Notes: generated by a model from the sequence alone, not told the origin. 64,000 bases of DNA from Sandarakinorhabdus glacialis (GCF_014643455.1 NZ_BMJM01000001.1:424123-488122); one strand, 5' to 3'; counted from the stretch's first letter, positions 1-8,310 are shown. Numbers and translations are program-made.

Positions 1-1
1 T

Positions 2-202
2 ACCGAGGGCATATTGGGAGGGACATATGTTTCACTGACGCCGGGCGGCGATCCGGTGATGCTGAAGGCCGGCGAGGAGATTACCGATACGTCGGGCGCG
101 ACCGACCTGATGGCGTTGATCGGAGGCTTTGTGAACCGGTCGGGTGACACGGCGCCGGCTGCGGCGCACGCGGCTACACCGGCGGCCCCGGCGGCGAAAT
201 AG
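2..202 (+). CDS. mlaD: MlaD-type MCE lipid-transport protein, C-terminal end only (partial)
   Basis: The gene begins outside the window; only the last 66 codons are visible. The segment GGTYVSLTPGGDPVML followed by an Asp/Glu-rich stretch and ALIGGF matches the end of the MCE domain of MlaD, the periplasmic ring protein that shuttles phospholipids between inner and outer membrane. The tail after it is Ala/Pro-rich. The TAG stop lies one base before the next gene's GTG, so the two are probably co-translated. It differs from the longer MCE protein at 8919-9881. The call rests on a short fragment. Confidence 0.75.
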   Translation, partial: TEGILGGTYVSLTPGGDPVMLKAGEEITDTSGATDLMALIGGFVNRSGDTAPAAAHAATPAAPAAK

Positions 203-203
203 G

Positions 204-815
204 GTGCGGACGGCGGGTGCGGGACTTGCGGCGCTGCTGATGCTGGCCGTGCCGGTGGTGGCGCAGGAGGCTGTCTTGGCGCCGGTTGCTCCCAAGGTGG
301 CTGTTGCACCGGTTGTACCGAAAGCGCCGGTCGTACCCAAGGCGGCTGGGAAGACAGAGCCGGCGAGCAAGGGCCTGACGCCGAATGCCGAGCGCGAGGT
401 GTCGATCGGCGCGATCAACAAGCGCACCGGGGTGACGCGGACTTTTAACGGCAAGCCAGGCGAGATGTTCGATTTCGGCGGGCTGCGGGTGACGGTTCGC
501 GCCTGCGAGCAGACGCCGCCGTGGGAGCAGAAGCTGACGGGCGCGTTCCTGTTGATCGACGAACGGCTGCTGAGAGGCGGTTCTCGGCGGGTTTATTCGG
601 GCTGGATGTTTGCCGAGAGTCCGTCGCTGCACCCGCTCGAGCATCCGCGCTACGATATCTGGGTCAAGAGTTGCACGATGCGTTTTCCCGAGACTGGGCC
701 CGATACGGTGGTGGCCGGGCGCGGCGATTCAAGGGACAAGGCTTCGGCAAAGGCGTCGCCAAAAGCGTCAAATGCGAAGAAGTCCGCGGCCGTGCCGAGC
801 GCTGCGGTCAATTGA
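204..815 (+). CDS. DUF2155 domain secreted protein
   Basis: A 203-residue protein starting at GTG 204, two bases after the preceding stop. This start gives a clean signal peptide (hydrophobic run then VVAQEA). An Ala/Val/Pro-rich spacer follows, then a DUF2155 domain at about residues 60-160, with [28 protein letters not shown] and [11 protein letters not shown]. The two Cys in CEQTPP and VKSC are typical of the family. The function of DUF2155 is unknown; members are periplasmic and often sit beside mlaD and aat. The Lys/Ala/Ser-rich tail lies antisense to the 3' end of aat (650-815). Confidence 0.85.
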   Translation: MRTAGAGLAALLMLAVPVVAQEAVLAPVAPKVAVAPVVPKAPVVPKAAGKTEPASKGLTPNAEREVSIGAINKRTGVTRTFNGKPGEMFDFGGLRVTVRACEQTPPWEQKLTGAFLLIDERLLRGGSRRVYSGWMFAESPSLHPLEHPRYDIWVKSCTMRFPETGPDTVVAGRGDSRDKASAKASPKASNAKKSAAVPSAAVN

Positions 816-1384
816 GACTGGTAGAAGCGCGCGGTGATTTCGGCGGCGCCGAAGCTGGCCAGGTGGGCGGTCAGGAACTGGGTGTCGAGCAGGGTGAAGC
901 CACCGAAATGCAGGCGCGCGACGAGAGCGGCGAGGGCGCATTTGGACGCGTCGCGTTCGCGGGTGAACATCGATTCGCCGAAGAAGGCGCCCGCCAGGCG
1001 GACGCCATAAAGCCCCCCGGCGAGCGTTCCGGCTTCGGTCCAGGCTTCGATGGAATGCGCGTGGCCCATCGCGTGGAGATCGCGATAGGCTTCTGAAATC
1101 ATGGGATTGATCCATGTTTCGAGACGGCCGGGGGTGGGCTCGGCGCAGGCGTCGAGGACGGCGTTGAAGGCGCGGTCGGCGGTCAGCGTGAAGCGCTCGG
1201 ACTTGAGTGTCTTGGCGAGGCTTTTGGAGAGATGGAAGCGATCGAGGGGGAGGACGCCGCGGCGCTTGGGTTCGACCCAAAAGACGTCGGGGCTGTCGGC
1301 GCGGTCGGCCATCGGGAAGATGCCGCTGGCATAGGCGCGGAGCAGGACGTCGGGGTCGAGGCGCGGTTTCAGGGGGTGGCTCAT
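650..1384 (-). CDS. aat: Leucyl/phenylalanyl-tRNA--protein transferase
   Basis: A 244-residue enzyme that adds Leu or Phe from charged tRNA to N-terminal Arg or Lys of proteins, marking them for ClpS/ClpAP (N-degron pathway, cytosol). Visible family blocks are [10 protein letters not shown] near the N-terminus, a [13 protein letters not shown] block, [43 protein letters not shown] and [15 protein letters not shown]. The C-terminus QLLTQIS matches the usual QxxTQxS ending, so the unusual 166-nt antisense overlap with the DUF2155 gene is real coding sequence. A short repeat separates it from accC. Confidence 0.95.
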   Translation of the reverse strand: MSHPLKPRLDPDVLLRAYASGIFPMADRADSPDVFWVEPKRRGVLPLDRFHLSKSLAKTLKSERFTLTADRAFNAVLDACAEPTPGRLETWINPMISEAYRDLHAMGHAHSIEAWTEAGTLAGGLYGVRLAGAFFGESMFTRERDASKCALAALVARLHFGGFTLLDTQFLTAHLASFGAAEITARFYQSQLTAALGTAADFFAFDAFGDAFAEALSLESPRPATTVSGPVSGKRIVQLLTQIS

Positions 1385-1390
1385 TGCGGA

Positions 1391-1433
1391 TGCGCCCGCC
1401 CCGGCCCCCTCCGCAGCGCCGAAGGGGGAAAGG
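1391..1433. repeat. Short GC-rich palindromic intergenic repeat
   Basis: It lies between the aat start and the accC stop. CCCCCTCCGCAGCGCCGAAGGG forms a short hairpin ending in GGGGGAAAGG. It resembles the other CCTCCCC/GGGGAGG intergenic repeats in the window and again sits directly after a gene's stop codon (accC, minus strand). Confidence 0.5.
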
Positions 1434-2780
1434 TCATGCCGCGCGTGAGGCTAGCCAGCGTTCGAGCCATTTGATCGTATAATTCCCGTCGATGAAGTCG
1501 GGATCCTCGATAATTGCCTGCTGGAGCGGAATTGTCGTCTTGGGGCCGTGGATGACGAATTCCTCGAGGGCGCGGCGCAGGCGCATGAGAGCGTCGTTGC
1601 GGTTGGCGCCGTAGACGATGAGCTTGGCGATCAGCGAGTCGTAATATGGCGGGATGCGGTATCCATCGTACAGCGCGCTGTCGACGCGGACATGAAGCCC
1701 GCCGGGGGCGTGGAAATCGGTGACGCGGCCGGGGGAGGGGGCGAAAGTGACCGGATCCTCGGCGTTTATGCGGCATTCGATGGCATGGCCTTCGAAGCGA
1801 ATTTGTTCTTGGGTGACGCTGAGCGGCAGGCCGGCGGCGATGCGGATCTGTTCGCGGACGAGGTCGATGCCGGTTATGGCCTCGGTGACGGGATGTTCGA
1901 CCTGGAGGCGGGTGTTCATCTCGATGAAGTAGAATTTGCCGTCTTCGTAGAGGAATTCCATGGTGCCGGCGCCGCGGTACTTGAGCTTGGCGACGGCTTG
2001 GCGGACGACTTCGCCCATTTCGGCGCGTTGCTCGGCGTTGAGTGCCGGGGAGGGGGCTTCCTCAAGGACTTTCTGGTGGCGGCGTTGCAGCGAGCAGTCG
2101 CGTTCGCCGAGATGGATGGCGCCGCCCTTGCCATCGCCGAAGACCTGGAACTCGATGTGCCTGGGTTCGTTGAGGTATTTCTCGATATAGACGGTGTCGT
2201 CGCCGAACGCGGCCTTTGATTCGGCCTTGGCCTGCTGCATCAGGCCGGGCAGGCTGGCGGCGTCGGGAATGACCTTCATGCCGCGGCCACCGCCGCCGGA
2301 TGCGGCTTTGATCAGAACGGGATAGCCGATCTCGTCGGCGACGGCGATGGCTTCCTCGGGCGAGTTGACCGGGCCGTCGCTGCCGGGAACCAGCGGCAGG
2401 CCGAGTGCCGCGGCGGTGCGTTTGGCTTCGACCTTGTCGCCCATCTTGCGGATATGCTCGGGATCGGGGCCGATCCAGACGATCTTGTGCTCTTCGACGA
2501 TCTCGGCGAAGCGCGCATTTTCCGAAAGAAATCCGTAGCCTGGGTGGATTGCGTCGGACTGGGAAATTTCTGCGGCGGAAATGATCGCCGGGATATTGAG
2601 GTAGGAATCGGTGGCGCTTGGCGGTCCGATGCAGATGGCTTCGTCGGCGAGGCGGACGTGCATGGCGTCGGCGTCGGCGGTCGAGTGGACGGCGACCGTG
2701 CGGATGCCCATCTCGCGGCAGGCGCGGTGGATACGCAGGGCGATTTCGCCGCGATTGGCGATGAGAACTTTACCGAACAT
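1434..2780 (-). CDS. accC: Acetyl-CoA carboxylase, biotin carboxylase subunit
   Basis: A 448-residue ATP-grasp enzyme that carboxylates biotin on AccB, the first step of fatty-acid synthesis. Seen in order: [14 protein letters not shown] at the N-terminus, the glycine-rich ATP loop [42 protein letters not shown], and the catalytic [14 protein letters not shown] block. Length is normal for AccC. It lies 6 bases after accB and is presumably one operon with accB and aroQ. Confidence 0.98.
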   Translation of the reverse strand: MFGKVLIANRGEIALRIHRACREMGIRTVAVHSTADADAMHVRLADEAICIGPPSATDSYLNIPAIISAAEISQSDAIHPGYGFLSENARFAEIVEEHKIVWIGPDPEHIRKMGDKVEAKRTAAALGLPLVPGSDGPVNSPEEAIAVADEIGYPVLIKAASGGGGRGMKVIPDAASLPGLMQQAKAESKAAFGDDTVYIEKYLNEPRHIEFQVFGDGKGGAIHLGERDCSLQRRHQKVLEEAPSPALNAEQRAEMGEVVRQAVAKLKYRGAGTMEFLYEDGKFYFIEMNTRLQVEHPVTEAITGIDLVREQIRIAAGLPLSVTQEQIRFEGHAIECRINAEDPVTFAPSPGRVTDFHAPGGLHVRVDSALYDGYRIPPYYDSLIAKLIVYGANRNDALMRLRRALEEFVIHGPKTTIPLQQAIIEDPDFIDGNYTIKWLERWLASRAA

Positions 2781-2786
2781 CAGGCT

Positions 2787-3263
2787 TTATTCAATGACTA
2801 CAAGAGGTTCGTCGTATTCGACAGGCTGTTCGCTGCGGATCAGGACCTTGATGACTTTGCCGGCCTTGGGCGCGGTGATCGGGTTCATGACCTTCATCGC
2901 CTCGATGATCAGCAGGATCGCGCCGGCGGCGACGGTTTCGCCTTCGCTGACATAGGGCGGGGAGCCGGGCTCGGGCGTCAGGTATGCGGTGCCGACGATC
3001 GGGGATTTTACGAGGCCTGGATGGGCTTTCCAGTCATCGGCCGCGGGCGTGGCGGGGGCGGCGGCGGCCTGTTGCGGGGCGATTTGCGCCGCGAACTGGG
3101 GCGCGGCGGGATAGCCGGCGGACACGACTGCAGCTGTTCGCGCGACGCGGATCGTGCGTTCGCCGTCCTTGACTTCGATTTCGGTCAGGTGGCTCGATTC
3201 GAGCAATTCGGCGAGCTCGCGGACGAGCGCGGTGTCGACCTGAATTCCACTGCCTTCTGGCAT
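2787..3263 (-). CDS. accB: Acetyl-CoA carboxylase, biotin carboxyl carrier protein
   Basis: A 158-residue biotin carrier. The N-terminal domain (residues 8-45, ending in ERTIRVART) is followed by an Ala/Pro-rich hinge. The C-terminal biotinyl domain contains IEAMKVMNP, with the acceptor lysine at about residue 124. ATG 3263 was chosen because the sequence upstream in this frame has no AccB character. It lies directly upstream of accC in the same operon. Confidence 0.96.
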   Translation of the reverse strand: MPEGSGIQVDTALVRELAELLESSHLTEIEVKDGERTIRVARTAAVVSAGYPAAPQFAAQIAPQQAAAAPATPAADDWKAHPGLVKSPIVGTAYLTPEPGSPPYVSEGETVAAGAILLIIEAMKVMNPITAPKAGKVIKVLIRSEQPVEYDEPLVVIE

Positions 3264-3298
3264 GATTTTTTTCCTGCGTTTTGCCCCGTAGGGCAGTC

Positions 3299-3739
3299 TC
3301 ATTGCCGTAAGCGTGCCGCCGCGTCCAGCGCCAGCGTATAGGAAAGCGCGCCGAAGCCGCAAATGCTGCCGCGGGCGACGGGGGTGATGAAGCTGTGGTG
3401 GCGGAAGGCTTCGCGGGCGTGGGGGTTCGACAAATGGACTTCGATGACCGGCACGGGAATCGCCTTGATGGCGTCGTGGAGGGCGATCGAGGTGTGGGTG
3501 AGGGCGCCGGCGTTGAGGATGACGGCGACGACGCCGCGGCTGCCGGCCTCGTGGAGCCAGTCGACCAGATGGCCCTCGTGGTTGGATTGCCGCAGGTCGA
3601 TCTCGAGGCCGAGGGCATGGGCCTGGTTCTCGAGGGCCTCGGCGATCGTGTCGAGGGTGTCGTGGCCGTAGATTTCGGGCTCGCGGGTGCCGAGGAGATT
3701 GAGGTTCGGGCCGTTGAGGACGAGGACGAGATTGCTCAT
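3299..3739 (-). CDS. aroQ: Type II 3-dehydroquinate dehydratase
   Basis: A 146-residue enzyme of the shikimate pathway that dehydrates 3-dehydroquinate (cytosolic dodecamer in this family). Motifs: VLNGPNLNLLGTREPEIYG with the catalytic Tyr, RQSNHEGHLVDWLHEA, IEVHLSNPHAREAFRHHSF, and GSICGFG at the substrate site. ATG 3739 gives the standard MSNLVLVLNGPN start. It is the first gene of the aroQ-accB-accC run; the aroQ-accBC linkage is common in proteobacteria. Confidence 0.97.
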   Translation of the reverse strand: MSNLVLVLNGPNLNLLGTREPEIYGHDTLDTIAEALENQAHALGLEIDLRQSNHEGHLVDWLHEAGSRGVVAVILNAGALTHTSIALHDAIKAIPVPVIEVHLSNPHAREAFRHHSFITPVARGSICGFGALSYTLALDAAARLRQ

Positions 3740-3788
3740 TGCCGGACTATAGGGGGTTGTGGTGGGGAGTGTCACCTTCCTCGTCGGC

Positions 3789-3902
3789 GGGGGACACCCC
3801 ACCCGGGCCGCGCAGCCGTAGGCGACGCCTTCGCGTCAACGGCGCGTCTCTCGCCTCCCCCGTTGACGCGAAGGCGTCGCCTACGGCTGAGGGGGAGGAC
3901 AA
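3789..3902. repeat. Dispersed intergenic repeat carrying a 28-bp perfect inverted repeat
   Basis: The backbone (CACCCCACCCGGGCCGCGC, GCGCGTCTCTCGCCTCCCC, GGGGGAGGACAAG) matches copies at 7091 and 47360. Here two extra arms, 3814-3841 and 3861-3888, form a perfect 28-bp inverted repeat with a 19-bp loop. The arms carry AGCCGTAGGCGACGCC and its complement. It lies between divergent aroQ and thiSG. I see no TPP riboswitch in this gap. Confidence 0.8.
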
Positions 3903-3941
3903 GGGTTGCGGTTGATGGAGTCGGCACGCCATATGGGGCGG

Positions 3942-4916
3942 ATGATCAATGTGACTTTGAATGGCGAGCTTCGCCGGGTGGCGCCCGGCTTGAGCGTGGC
4001 GGGATTGCTGGCTGAACTGGCAATCGATGTTTCAAAGGTGGCCGTCGAGCGGAACCTCGAGATCGTGCCGCGATCGACGTTCGGGAAGGTCGAGCTGGCC
4101 GATGGTGACCGGCTCGAGATCGTGCATTTCGTCGGCGGTGGGCAGGATGACGATTCCTGGGAGGTCGCGGGGCGGCGGTTTTCGTCGCGGCTGATCGTCG
4201 GCACCGGTAAATACAAGGATTTCGCGCAGAATGCGGCGGCGCTCGAGGCTTCGGGTGCCGAGATCGTCACCGTGGCGGTGCGGCGGGTCAATGTGACCGA
4301 TCGCGGCCAGCCGATGCTGACCGACTTCATCGACCCGAAGAAGTTCACCTATCTGCCCAACACGGCGGGGTGTTTTACCGGCGACGAGGCGGTGCGGACG
4401 CTGCGGCTGGCGCGCGAGGCGGGAGGGTGGAACCTCGTCAAGCTCGAGGTGCTGGGCGAGGCGCGCACGCTGTATCCCGACATGCAGGAGACGCTGCGGG
4501 CGACCGAAGTGCTGGTGAAAGAGGGCTTCGACGTGATGGTTTATTGCGCCGATGATCCGATCGCGGCGAAGAAATTGGAAGACCTGGGGGCGTGCGCGAT
4601 CATGCCGCTGGGGTCGCTGATCGGGTCGGGGCTGGGGGTGCAGAACCCGGTGACGATCCGCATGATCGTCGAGGGCGCCCGGGTGCCGGTGCTGGTCGAT
4701 GCCGGCGTTGGCACGGCGTCGGATGCGGCGGCGGCGATGGAGTTGGGCTGTGCGGGGGTGTTGATGAACACCGCGATTGCCGAGGCGAAAAACCCGGTGC
4801 TGATGGCGCGGGCGATGCGGCTGGGGGTCGAGAGCGGGCGGCTGGCTTATCTGGCGGGGCGGATGCCGAAGCGGCGTTATGCCGATCCGTCGAGTCCGTT
4901 GGCGGGATTGATCTGA
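3942..4916 (+). CDS. thiSG: ThiS-ThiG fusion: sulfur carrier plus thiazole synthase
   Basis: A 324-residue fusion for thiazole synthesis in thiamine biosynthesis. Residues 1-67 are ThiS-like (MINVTLNGE start, ending VHFVGGG). Residues from about 72 are Thi[42 protein letters not shown], and the Schiff-base lysine in [11 protein letters not shown] at about residue 167, then [21 protein letters not shown] 3942 was chosen because it starts the ThiS fold directly. Free ThiS needs a C-terminal Gly-Gly; here it is internal. Fusions of this kind are known in sphingomonads. No other thi genes are near. Confidence 0.95.
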   Translation: MINVTLNGELRRVAPGLSVAGLLAELAIDVSKVAVERNLEIVPRSTFGKVELADGDRLEIVHFVGGGQDDDSWEVAGRRFSSRLIVGTGKYKDFAQNAAALEASGAEIVTVAVRRVNVTDRGQPMLTDFIDPKKFTYLPNTAGCFTGDEAVRTLRLAREAGGWNLVKLEVLGEARTLYPDMQETLRATEVLVKEGFDVMVYCADDPIAAKKLEDLGACAIMPLGSLIGSGLGVQNPVTIRMIVEGARVPVLVDAGVGTASDAAAAMELGCAGVLMNTAIAEAKNPVLMARAMRLGVESGRLAYLAGRMPKRRYADPSSPLAGLI

Positions 4917-4927
4917 ACTGGCTATAG
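4899..4927 (+). promoter_or_regulatory. Candidate promoter for the toxin/immunity pair, inside the thiSG 3' end
   Basis: TTGGCG (4899-4904), a 17-bp spacer, then CTATAG (4922-4927), close to the alphaproteobacterial form CTTGAC-N17-CTATAT. It ends 16 bases before the toxin ATG. Prediction by eye only; read-through from thiSG is also possible because the gap is only 27 bases. Confidence 0.3.
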
Positions 4928-4943
4928 TCGTTCCGGGCTTAGA

Positions 4944-6115
4944 ATGAACGACGACAGGTGGCAGGGGGATCGCAGCGGCAGCGGGCCGTTGCCGATTTTT
5001 GCGGGGCGGATTCGCGCGGCGTTCCCGTCGATCGACGGGGGCCGTGCCGGGGCGCCATCGGTGTCCACCATGTTTCTTGCCGACCGGGTCGGGTATCTGA
5101 TCAAGCAGAAAAGCATGATGCTGCTCGACCTTGGGCCGGATGTGAAGCTAGTGCAGAGCCTGGCTGGCATCGACGCCGGCGCGTTGCCGGGCGGCACGCC
5201 GCTGCACGAGAAGGTGCGGCTGGTCATCTCCGGGCTGGCCGATGTGCCGGCGGACGAAATCGGCGACGCCGGGCAGGCGGGATTCATTCAGCTCAGGCAG
5301 CAGTTGATCGCAACGCCGGCGACCGGGATCATGATGGTGACAGTGTTTGCCGGCTGGGCGGAGTCGCATGGCGCTGTCGTTGGTGGGCTGGCGATCGATG
5401 CTGCGTTGTTCGGAATGGCGGTGAACTCGATGGGAATGCTGGCGTTCGACTGGTTCGAGCGGCTGGCCGACCTGATCGGCAAGATCGGCGCGGCGGAGAC
5501 ACCGGCAGATGCGCAGCACTGCTCGGCGCTGCTCGCGAAGCTGATCGCCGAGATCGGATTTGCCACCTTTGCGACGCTGTTGCCGCGGGCGGCGGGCAAG
5601 CGGGTGAACCGGATGCCGGCAGGCCCGGCAGCGGCGTTGAAGACGGCGCCGCCGAAGCCGGCTGGACCAGCGGCCGCAGCGCCAGCGCCGGCGCCCGTTC
5701 CTCCACCCTTACCCGCGCCCGCGCCTGCCCCGGTACCTGTTCCTGTGCCCCCGGCCCTCGCCCCCGCTGCGGCTGCTGCTGCACCTGCTGCAGTCGCAGA
5801 CGGTCTTGGCTATCCGGTTTTTGAGCCGAAGCACCTCCAGCACGCCTTCAAGCACGCCAAGGATTTTGGAGTTCTCGGCAATCAGTCGAAAAGCAAGCTT
5901 GCTGAATTCCAGGCGGCGATCGAGGCGCACATCGCGGCGCCGTCGACGGAGCGGAAAGTCGGAATTTATCGCGGTAAATCCGCTGTCCATTATTTGATCG
6001 CGAAACGGGCCTCAATATCATTCAGGCGGCGGACGGAAATTTTGAATCGGGCTGGAAGTTAAGTCCGCAGCAGATGGAGCACGTGTTGAAAACAGGGAAG
6101 CTTGGAGGCGGATGA
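4944..6115 (+). pseudogene. Colicin D-type polymorphic toxin (tRNase domain), frameshifted near the 3' end
   Basis: As written, the frame from ATG 4944 stops at 6062 (372 residues). The C-terminal region has the colicin D nuclease block FKHAKDFGV with the presumed catalytic His at residue 304, then LAEFQAAIEAHI and GIYRGKSAVHY. After Tyr350 the frame is lost. One extra T in the T-run at 5993-5995 restores FDRETGLNIIQAADGNFESG then WKLSPQQ, giving a 390-residue protein ending at TGA 6113-6115. That stop overlaps the immunity ATG. The N-terminal 220 residues are unassigned, with a weakly hydrophobic Gly/Ala-rich stretch and no signal peptide; a Pro/Ala linker covers about 230-287. Known family role: cleavage of tRNA-Arg. 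The product as given lacks the SGW motif, so it is probably inactive unless the base is a sequencing error or is recoded. Confidence 0.75.
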
Positions 6116-6447
6116 TGGACCCGGTGGAAAAATATCGGCTGCTTGTCGAACAGTTCTTGCGCAGGGAAATACCGGTTTCCAAGTTCCAGAAAACTTACCT
6201 CGAAAGTTTCAAGAACGAAGCGACAAGGTTCGAGGATCGAATATTCGAGGTGCTGGATCGGCTGTTCGGGGATGTCGATGCTTATACCGACGATGGCGAA
6301 CTGCTTTCGATGTCGCCCGGACAATATATCGATGAAGTTGAATTGCGACTTTGTGCCGGCAACGCGCTGCGCGACTTTTCGCAAGCGAAACAAGGAAGGC
6401 GTTCGCGGTCGATCCCGCTGTTGGGGGGTGGGCACGGAAGCAAGTAA
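6112..6447 (+). CDS. Colicin D-type immunity protein
   Basis: A 111-residue acidic helical protein matching the colicin D immunity family: VEQFLRREIPVSKFQKTYLE, FKNEATRFEDRIFEVLDRLF and GDVDAY. In the family it binds the tRNase domain and blocks its active site. ATG 6112 overlaps the stop of the restored toxin frame (ATGA), which implies translational coupling; a second ATG follows at 6115, and GGAGG at 6104-6108 is the ribosome site. After about residue 95 the tail departs from the family, and the last codons and TAA lie in a tetranucleotide repeat tract. Confidence 0.85.
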   Translation: MMDPVEKYRLLVEQFLRREIPVSKFQKTYLESFKNEATRFEDRIFEVLDRLFGDVDAYTDDGELLSMSPGQYIDEVELRLCAGNALRDFSQAKQGRRSRSIPLLGGGHGSK

Positions 6448-6503
6448 GTAAGTAAGCAAGTAAGTAAGTAAGCAAGTAAGTAAGCAAGTAAGTAAGTAAG
6501 CAA
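6436..6503. repeat. Tetranucleotide (AAGT/AAGC) microsatellite
   Basis: About 16 units of AAGT or AAGC run from the last codons of the immunity gene to about 6503. Because the period is 4 and each AAGT-AAG junction contains TAA, every forward frame is closed within 12 bases. Nothing else in the window resembles it. Confidence 0.9.
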
Positions 6504-6507
6504 ATAC

Positions 6508-6543
6508 CCTCCCCCCACCCCTTCCTGGAAGCAGGGAGGGAGG
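6508..6543. repeat. Palindromic CCCTTCCTGGAAGCAGGGAGGG-type repeat
   Basis: A hairpin-forming copy of the CCCCTCCCTTGAAGAAGGGA repeat family, 13 bases beyond the stop codon of rppH on the minus strand. Confidence 0.7.
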
Positions 6544-6556
6544 AAAAGAAAGAGAG

Positions 6557-7051
6557 TTACGCTGCGAGGATGCGGATTATGTCGATGTAGAGGTCGCGCT
6601 TGAAAGGGACGGCGAGGTCGACGAGGCCGTCGACGCTGGCCCAGCGCCAGGCCTTGAACTCGGGGTGGGCGGTGGCGATGGCGACGTCGCTGTCCTGGCC
6701 GAGGAAGCGCATCGAATACCATTTCTGGCGCTGGCCGGCGTAGCGGCCCTTCCACAGCACGCCGACCATGTCGGCCGGCAGGTCGTAGTGATGCCAGTCG
6801 GGGGTTTCGGCGATGACTTCGACTAGATGTGGGGGGATACCGGTTTCCTCCTCGAGTTCGCGGAGCGCGGCGGTGAGGGGTTCCTCGCCCTTGTCGATGC
6901 CGCCCTGGGGCATCTGCCAGGCTTCGAGGGTCGAATCGAGGCGCTGGCCGACGAAGACCTTGCCGTGTTCGTTGAACAGCAGGACGCCGACGCCGGGGCG
7001 GTAGGGCAGGCCGGAGGGGTGGGTGCGCGGGGTGGTGGTGTCGTGGGTCAT
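6557..7051 (-). CDS. rppH: RNA pyrophosphohydrolase (Nudix)
   Basis: A 164-residue Nudix hydrolase of the RppH/IalA type, which removes pyrophosphate from mRNA 5' ends and so starts decay. [20 protein letters not shown] leads into the Nudix box (residues 50-72, from GGIDKGEEP through RELEEETGI), and later [20 protein letters not shown] is typical of RppH. ATG 7051 was chosen because the longer frame upstream is antisense to the repeat and hydrolase sequence. It follows the 7091 repeat. Confidence 0.92.
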   Translation of the reverse strand: MTHDTTTPRTHPSGLPYRPGVGVLLFNEHGKVFVGQRLDSTLEAWQMPQGGIDKGEEPLTAALRELEEETGIPPHLVEVIAETPDWHHYDLPADMVGVLWKGRYAGQRQKWYSMRFLGQDSDVAIATAHPEFKAWRWASVDGLVDLAVPFKRDLYIDIIRILAA

Positions 7052-7090
7052 TTTTGCTCGCTTGTGGGGGTTGGAACTATTCTGGGAGCG

Positions 7091-7155
7091 AGACACCCCC
7101 ACCCGGGCCGCGCAAGGGCGCGTCTCTCGCCTCCCCCCTCTAGGGGGAGGACAAG
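7091..7155. repeat. Dispersed intergenic repeat (CACCCGGGCCGCGCAAGGGC type)
   Basis: It reads ACACCCCCACCCGGGCCGCG, GCGCGTCTCTCGCCTCCCCC, then a CCCCTCTAGGGGG hairpin and AGGACAAG. It is nearly identical to the copy at 47360 and to the outer parts of the copy at 3789. It ends 3 bases from the stop codon of the minus-strand hydrolase. Confidence 0.8.
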
Positions 7156-7157
7156 AG

Positions 7158-8108
7158 TTAGGCGGCTTCGTTGATGAGGATGCGGAGGTCGGTGAGGCAG
7201 GCGTGGAGGTCGTCCTGGGCCGAGGGGATGGCGGCGCGCAGCGTGATGCAGCCGTGGATCTGGCCGTCGGCTTCGCGGAAGATGGTGCGGACCCCGGCGG
7301 CGATGAGCTTTGCCGCATAGGCACGGCCCTGGTCGCGCAAGGGATCGAGGCCGCAGGTGAAGACCAAAGTGGCGGGCTGGCCGGCGAGGCTGGCGGCGTT
7401 GATCGGCGAGGCCCAGACATGGGTGATGTCGGCGCCTTCGGGCATATAGTGGCCGTTGAAATATTCCATGCCGGCGGCGGTGAGCAGATAGCCGTCGGCG
7501 AATTCGGCCATCGAGCCGGTCGTCGCGCTCATGTCGGTGGCGGGGTAGATCAGCCATTGCGCGAGGATCGGCGCGGCGAGGGTGCCGTGCGTTTCGAGGC
7601 TGATGGCAGCGGCGAGGTTGCCGCCGGCGCTGTCGCCGGCCGGGATGACGCCGGTGACAGGGTGGCCGATTTCGGCGGGCGAGCTAGCGACCCAGCGGGC
7701 GGCGGCGATGCAATCCTCGGTGGCTGCGGGGAAGCGGTGCTCGGGCGCGAGGCGGTAATCGACCGAGACGACGCTGATATCGAGAGTGCGGCTGATCTCG
7801 GCGCAGAGCGATTCGTAGATTTCGAGGTCGCCGATGACCCAGCCGCCGCCGTGATAGAAGACGATGACGGGGGCGGGAGTGTCTGTGAGGTTGTTGCGGT
7901 AGAGGCGTGCCGGAATGGTGTGGCCGTGGGGGCCGGGGATCGACAGGTTGCGGATTTCAGCGAGGTCGCCGCGGGGGCGCTCGGCGAACTGTGCCATGCC
8001 GGTCATCATGGCGCGGGCGTCGGTGGGGGGCATGTCCTGCATCTGCGGGCCGGGCTGGGCGGCGAGCATGGCGAGGAGGTTTTGGACGTCGGGACGGATG
8101 TAAGGCAA
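7158..8108 (-). CDS. HSL-family alpha/beta hydrolase
   Basis: A 316-residue esterase/lipase-like enzyme. The oxyanion-hole HGGGW is at residues 86-90, the nucleophile in GDSAGG (Ser160), acid loop GLDPLRDQG and catalytic His in DGQIHGC. The substrate is not identifiable. The start is uncertain. TTG 8108 gives the common [10 protein letters not shown]-terminus with GGGAG about 8 bases upstream; an in-frame GTG at 8168 lies inside an intergenic repeat and is less likely. Confidence 0.85.
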   Translation of the reverse strand: MPYIRPDVQNLLAMLAAQPGPQMQDMPPTDARAMMTGMAQFAERPRGDLAEIRNLSIPGPHGHTIPARLYRNNLTDTPAPVIVFYHGGGWVIGDLEIYESLCAEISRTLDISVVSVDYRLAPEHRFPAATEDCIAAARWVASSPAEIGHPVTGVIPAGDSAGGNLAAAISLETHGTLAAPILAQWLIYPATDMSATTGSMAEFADGYLLTAAGMEYFNGHYMPEGADITHVWASPINAASLAGQPATLVFTCGLDPLRDQGRAYAAKLIAAGVRTIFREADGQIHGCITLRAAIPSAQDDLHACLTDLRILINEAA

Positions 8109-8160
8109 TTTCTGGGCTCCCAAGGTTTGCTTTTGCGGGGAGTATAATGGGTGAGGACCG

Positions 8161-8310
8161 AGAGTCACCCACCCCCGGGCCCTCCCTTGAAAGGGAGGGG
8201 AGCAGGAAACAAGAAGTCCGCCCCCGACCCCTCCCTGGAAGTAGGGAGGGGAGCAGGAAGCAAGAAACCCGCCCCCGACCCCTCCCTAGAAGTAGGGAGG
8301 GGGAAGAAGG
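8161..8310. repeat. Three copies of a CCCTCCCT...AGGGAGGG palindromic repeat
   Basis: Three imperfect copies, at about 8161-8209, 8218-8268 and 8271-8310. Each has a CCCCCGACCCCTCCCT arm, a GAA-type loop and AGGGAGGGG, followed by AGCAGGAA(A/G)CAAGAA. The array lies between the hydrolase start and the stop of the ABC auxiliary lipoprotein gene. It is not a CRISPR: spacers are short and similar. Confidence 0.8.

Noticed and set aside
3740-3941. TPP riboswitch upstream of thiSG
   Set aside because: I could not find the thi-box core (CUGAGA); the gap is filled by a dispersed repeat.
6436-6503. Phase-variable switch for the toxin
   Set aside because: The tract is downstream of the toxin and closes all forward frames, so slippage cannot turn the toxin on or off.
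8161-8310. Three spaced repeats as a CRISPR array
   Set aside because: Repeats are imperfect, spacers are few and alike, there are no cas genes, and the same unit occurs singly elsewhere.
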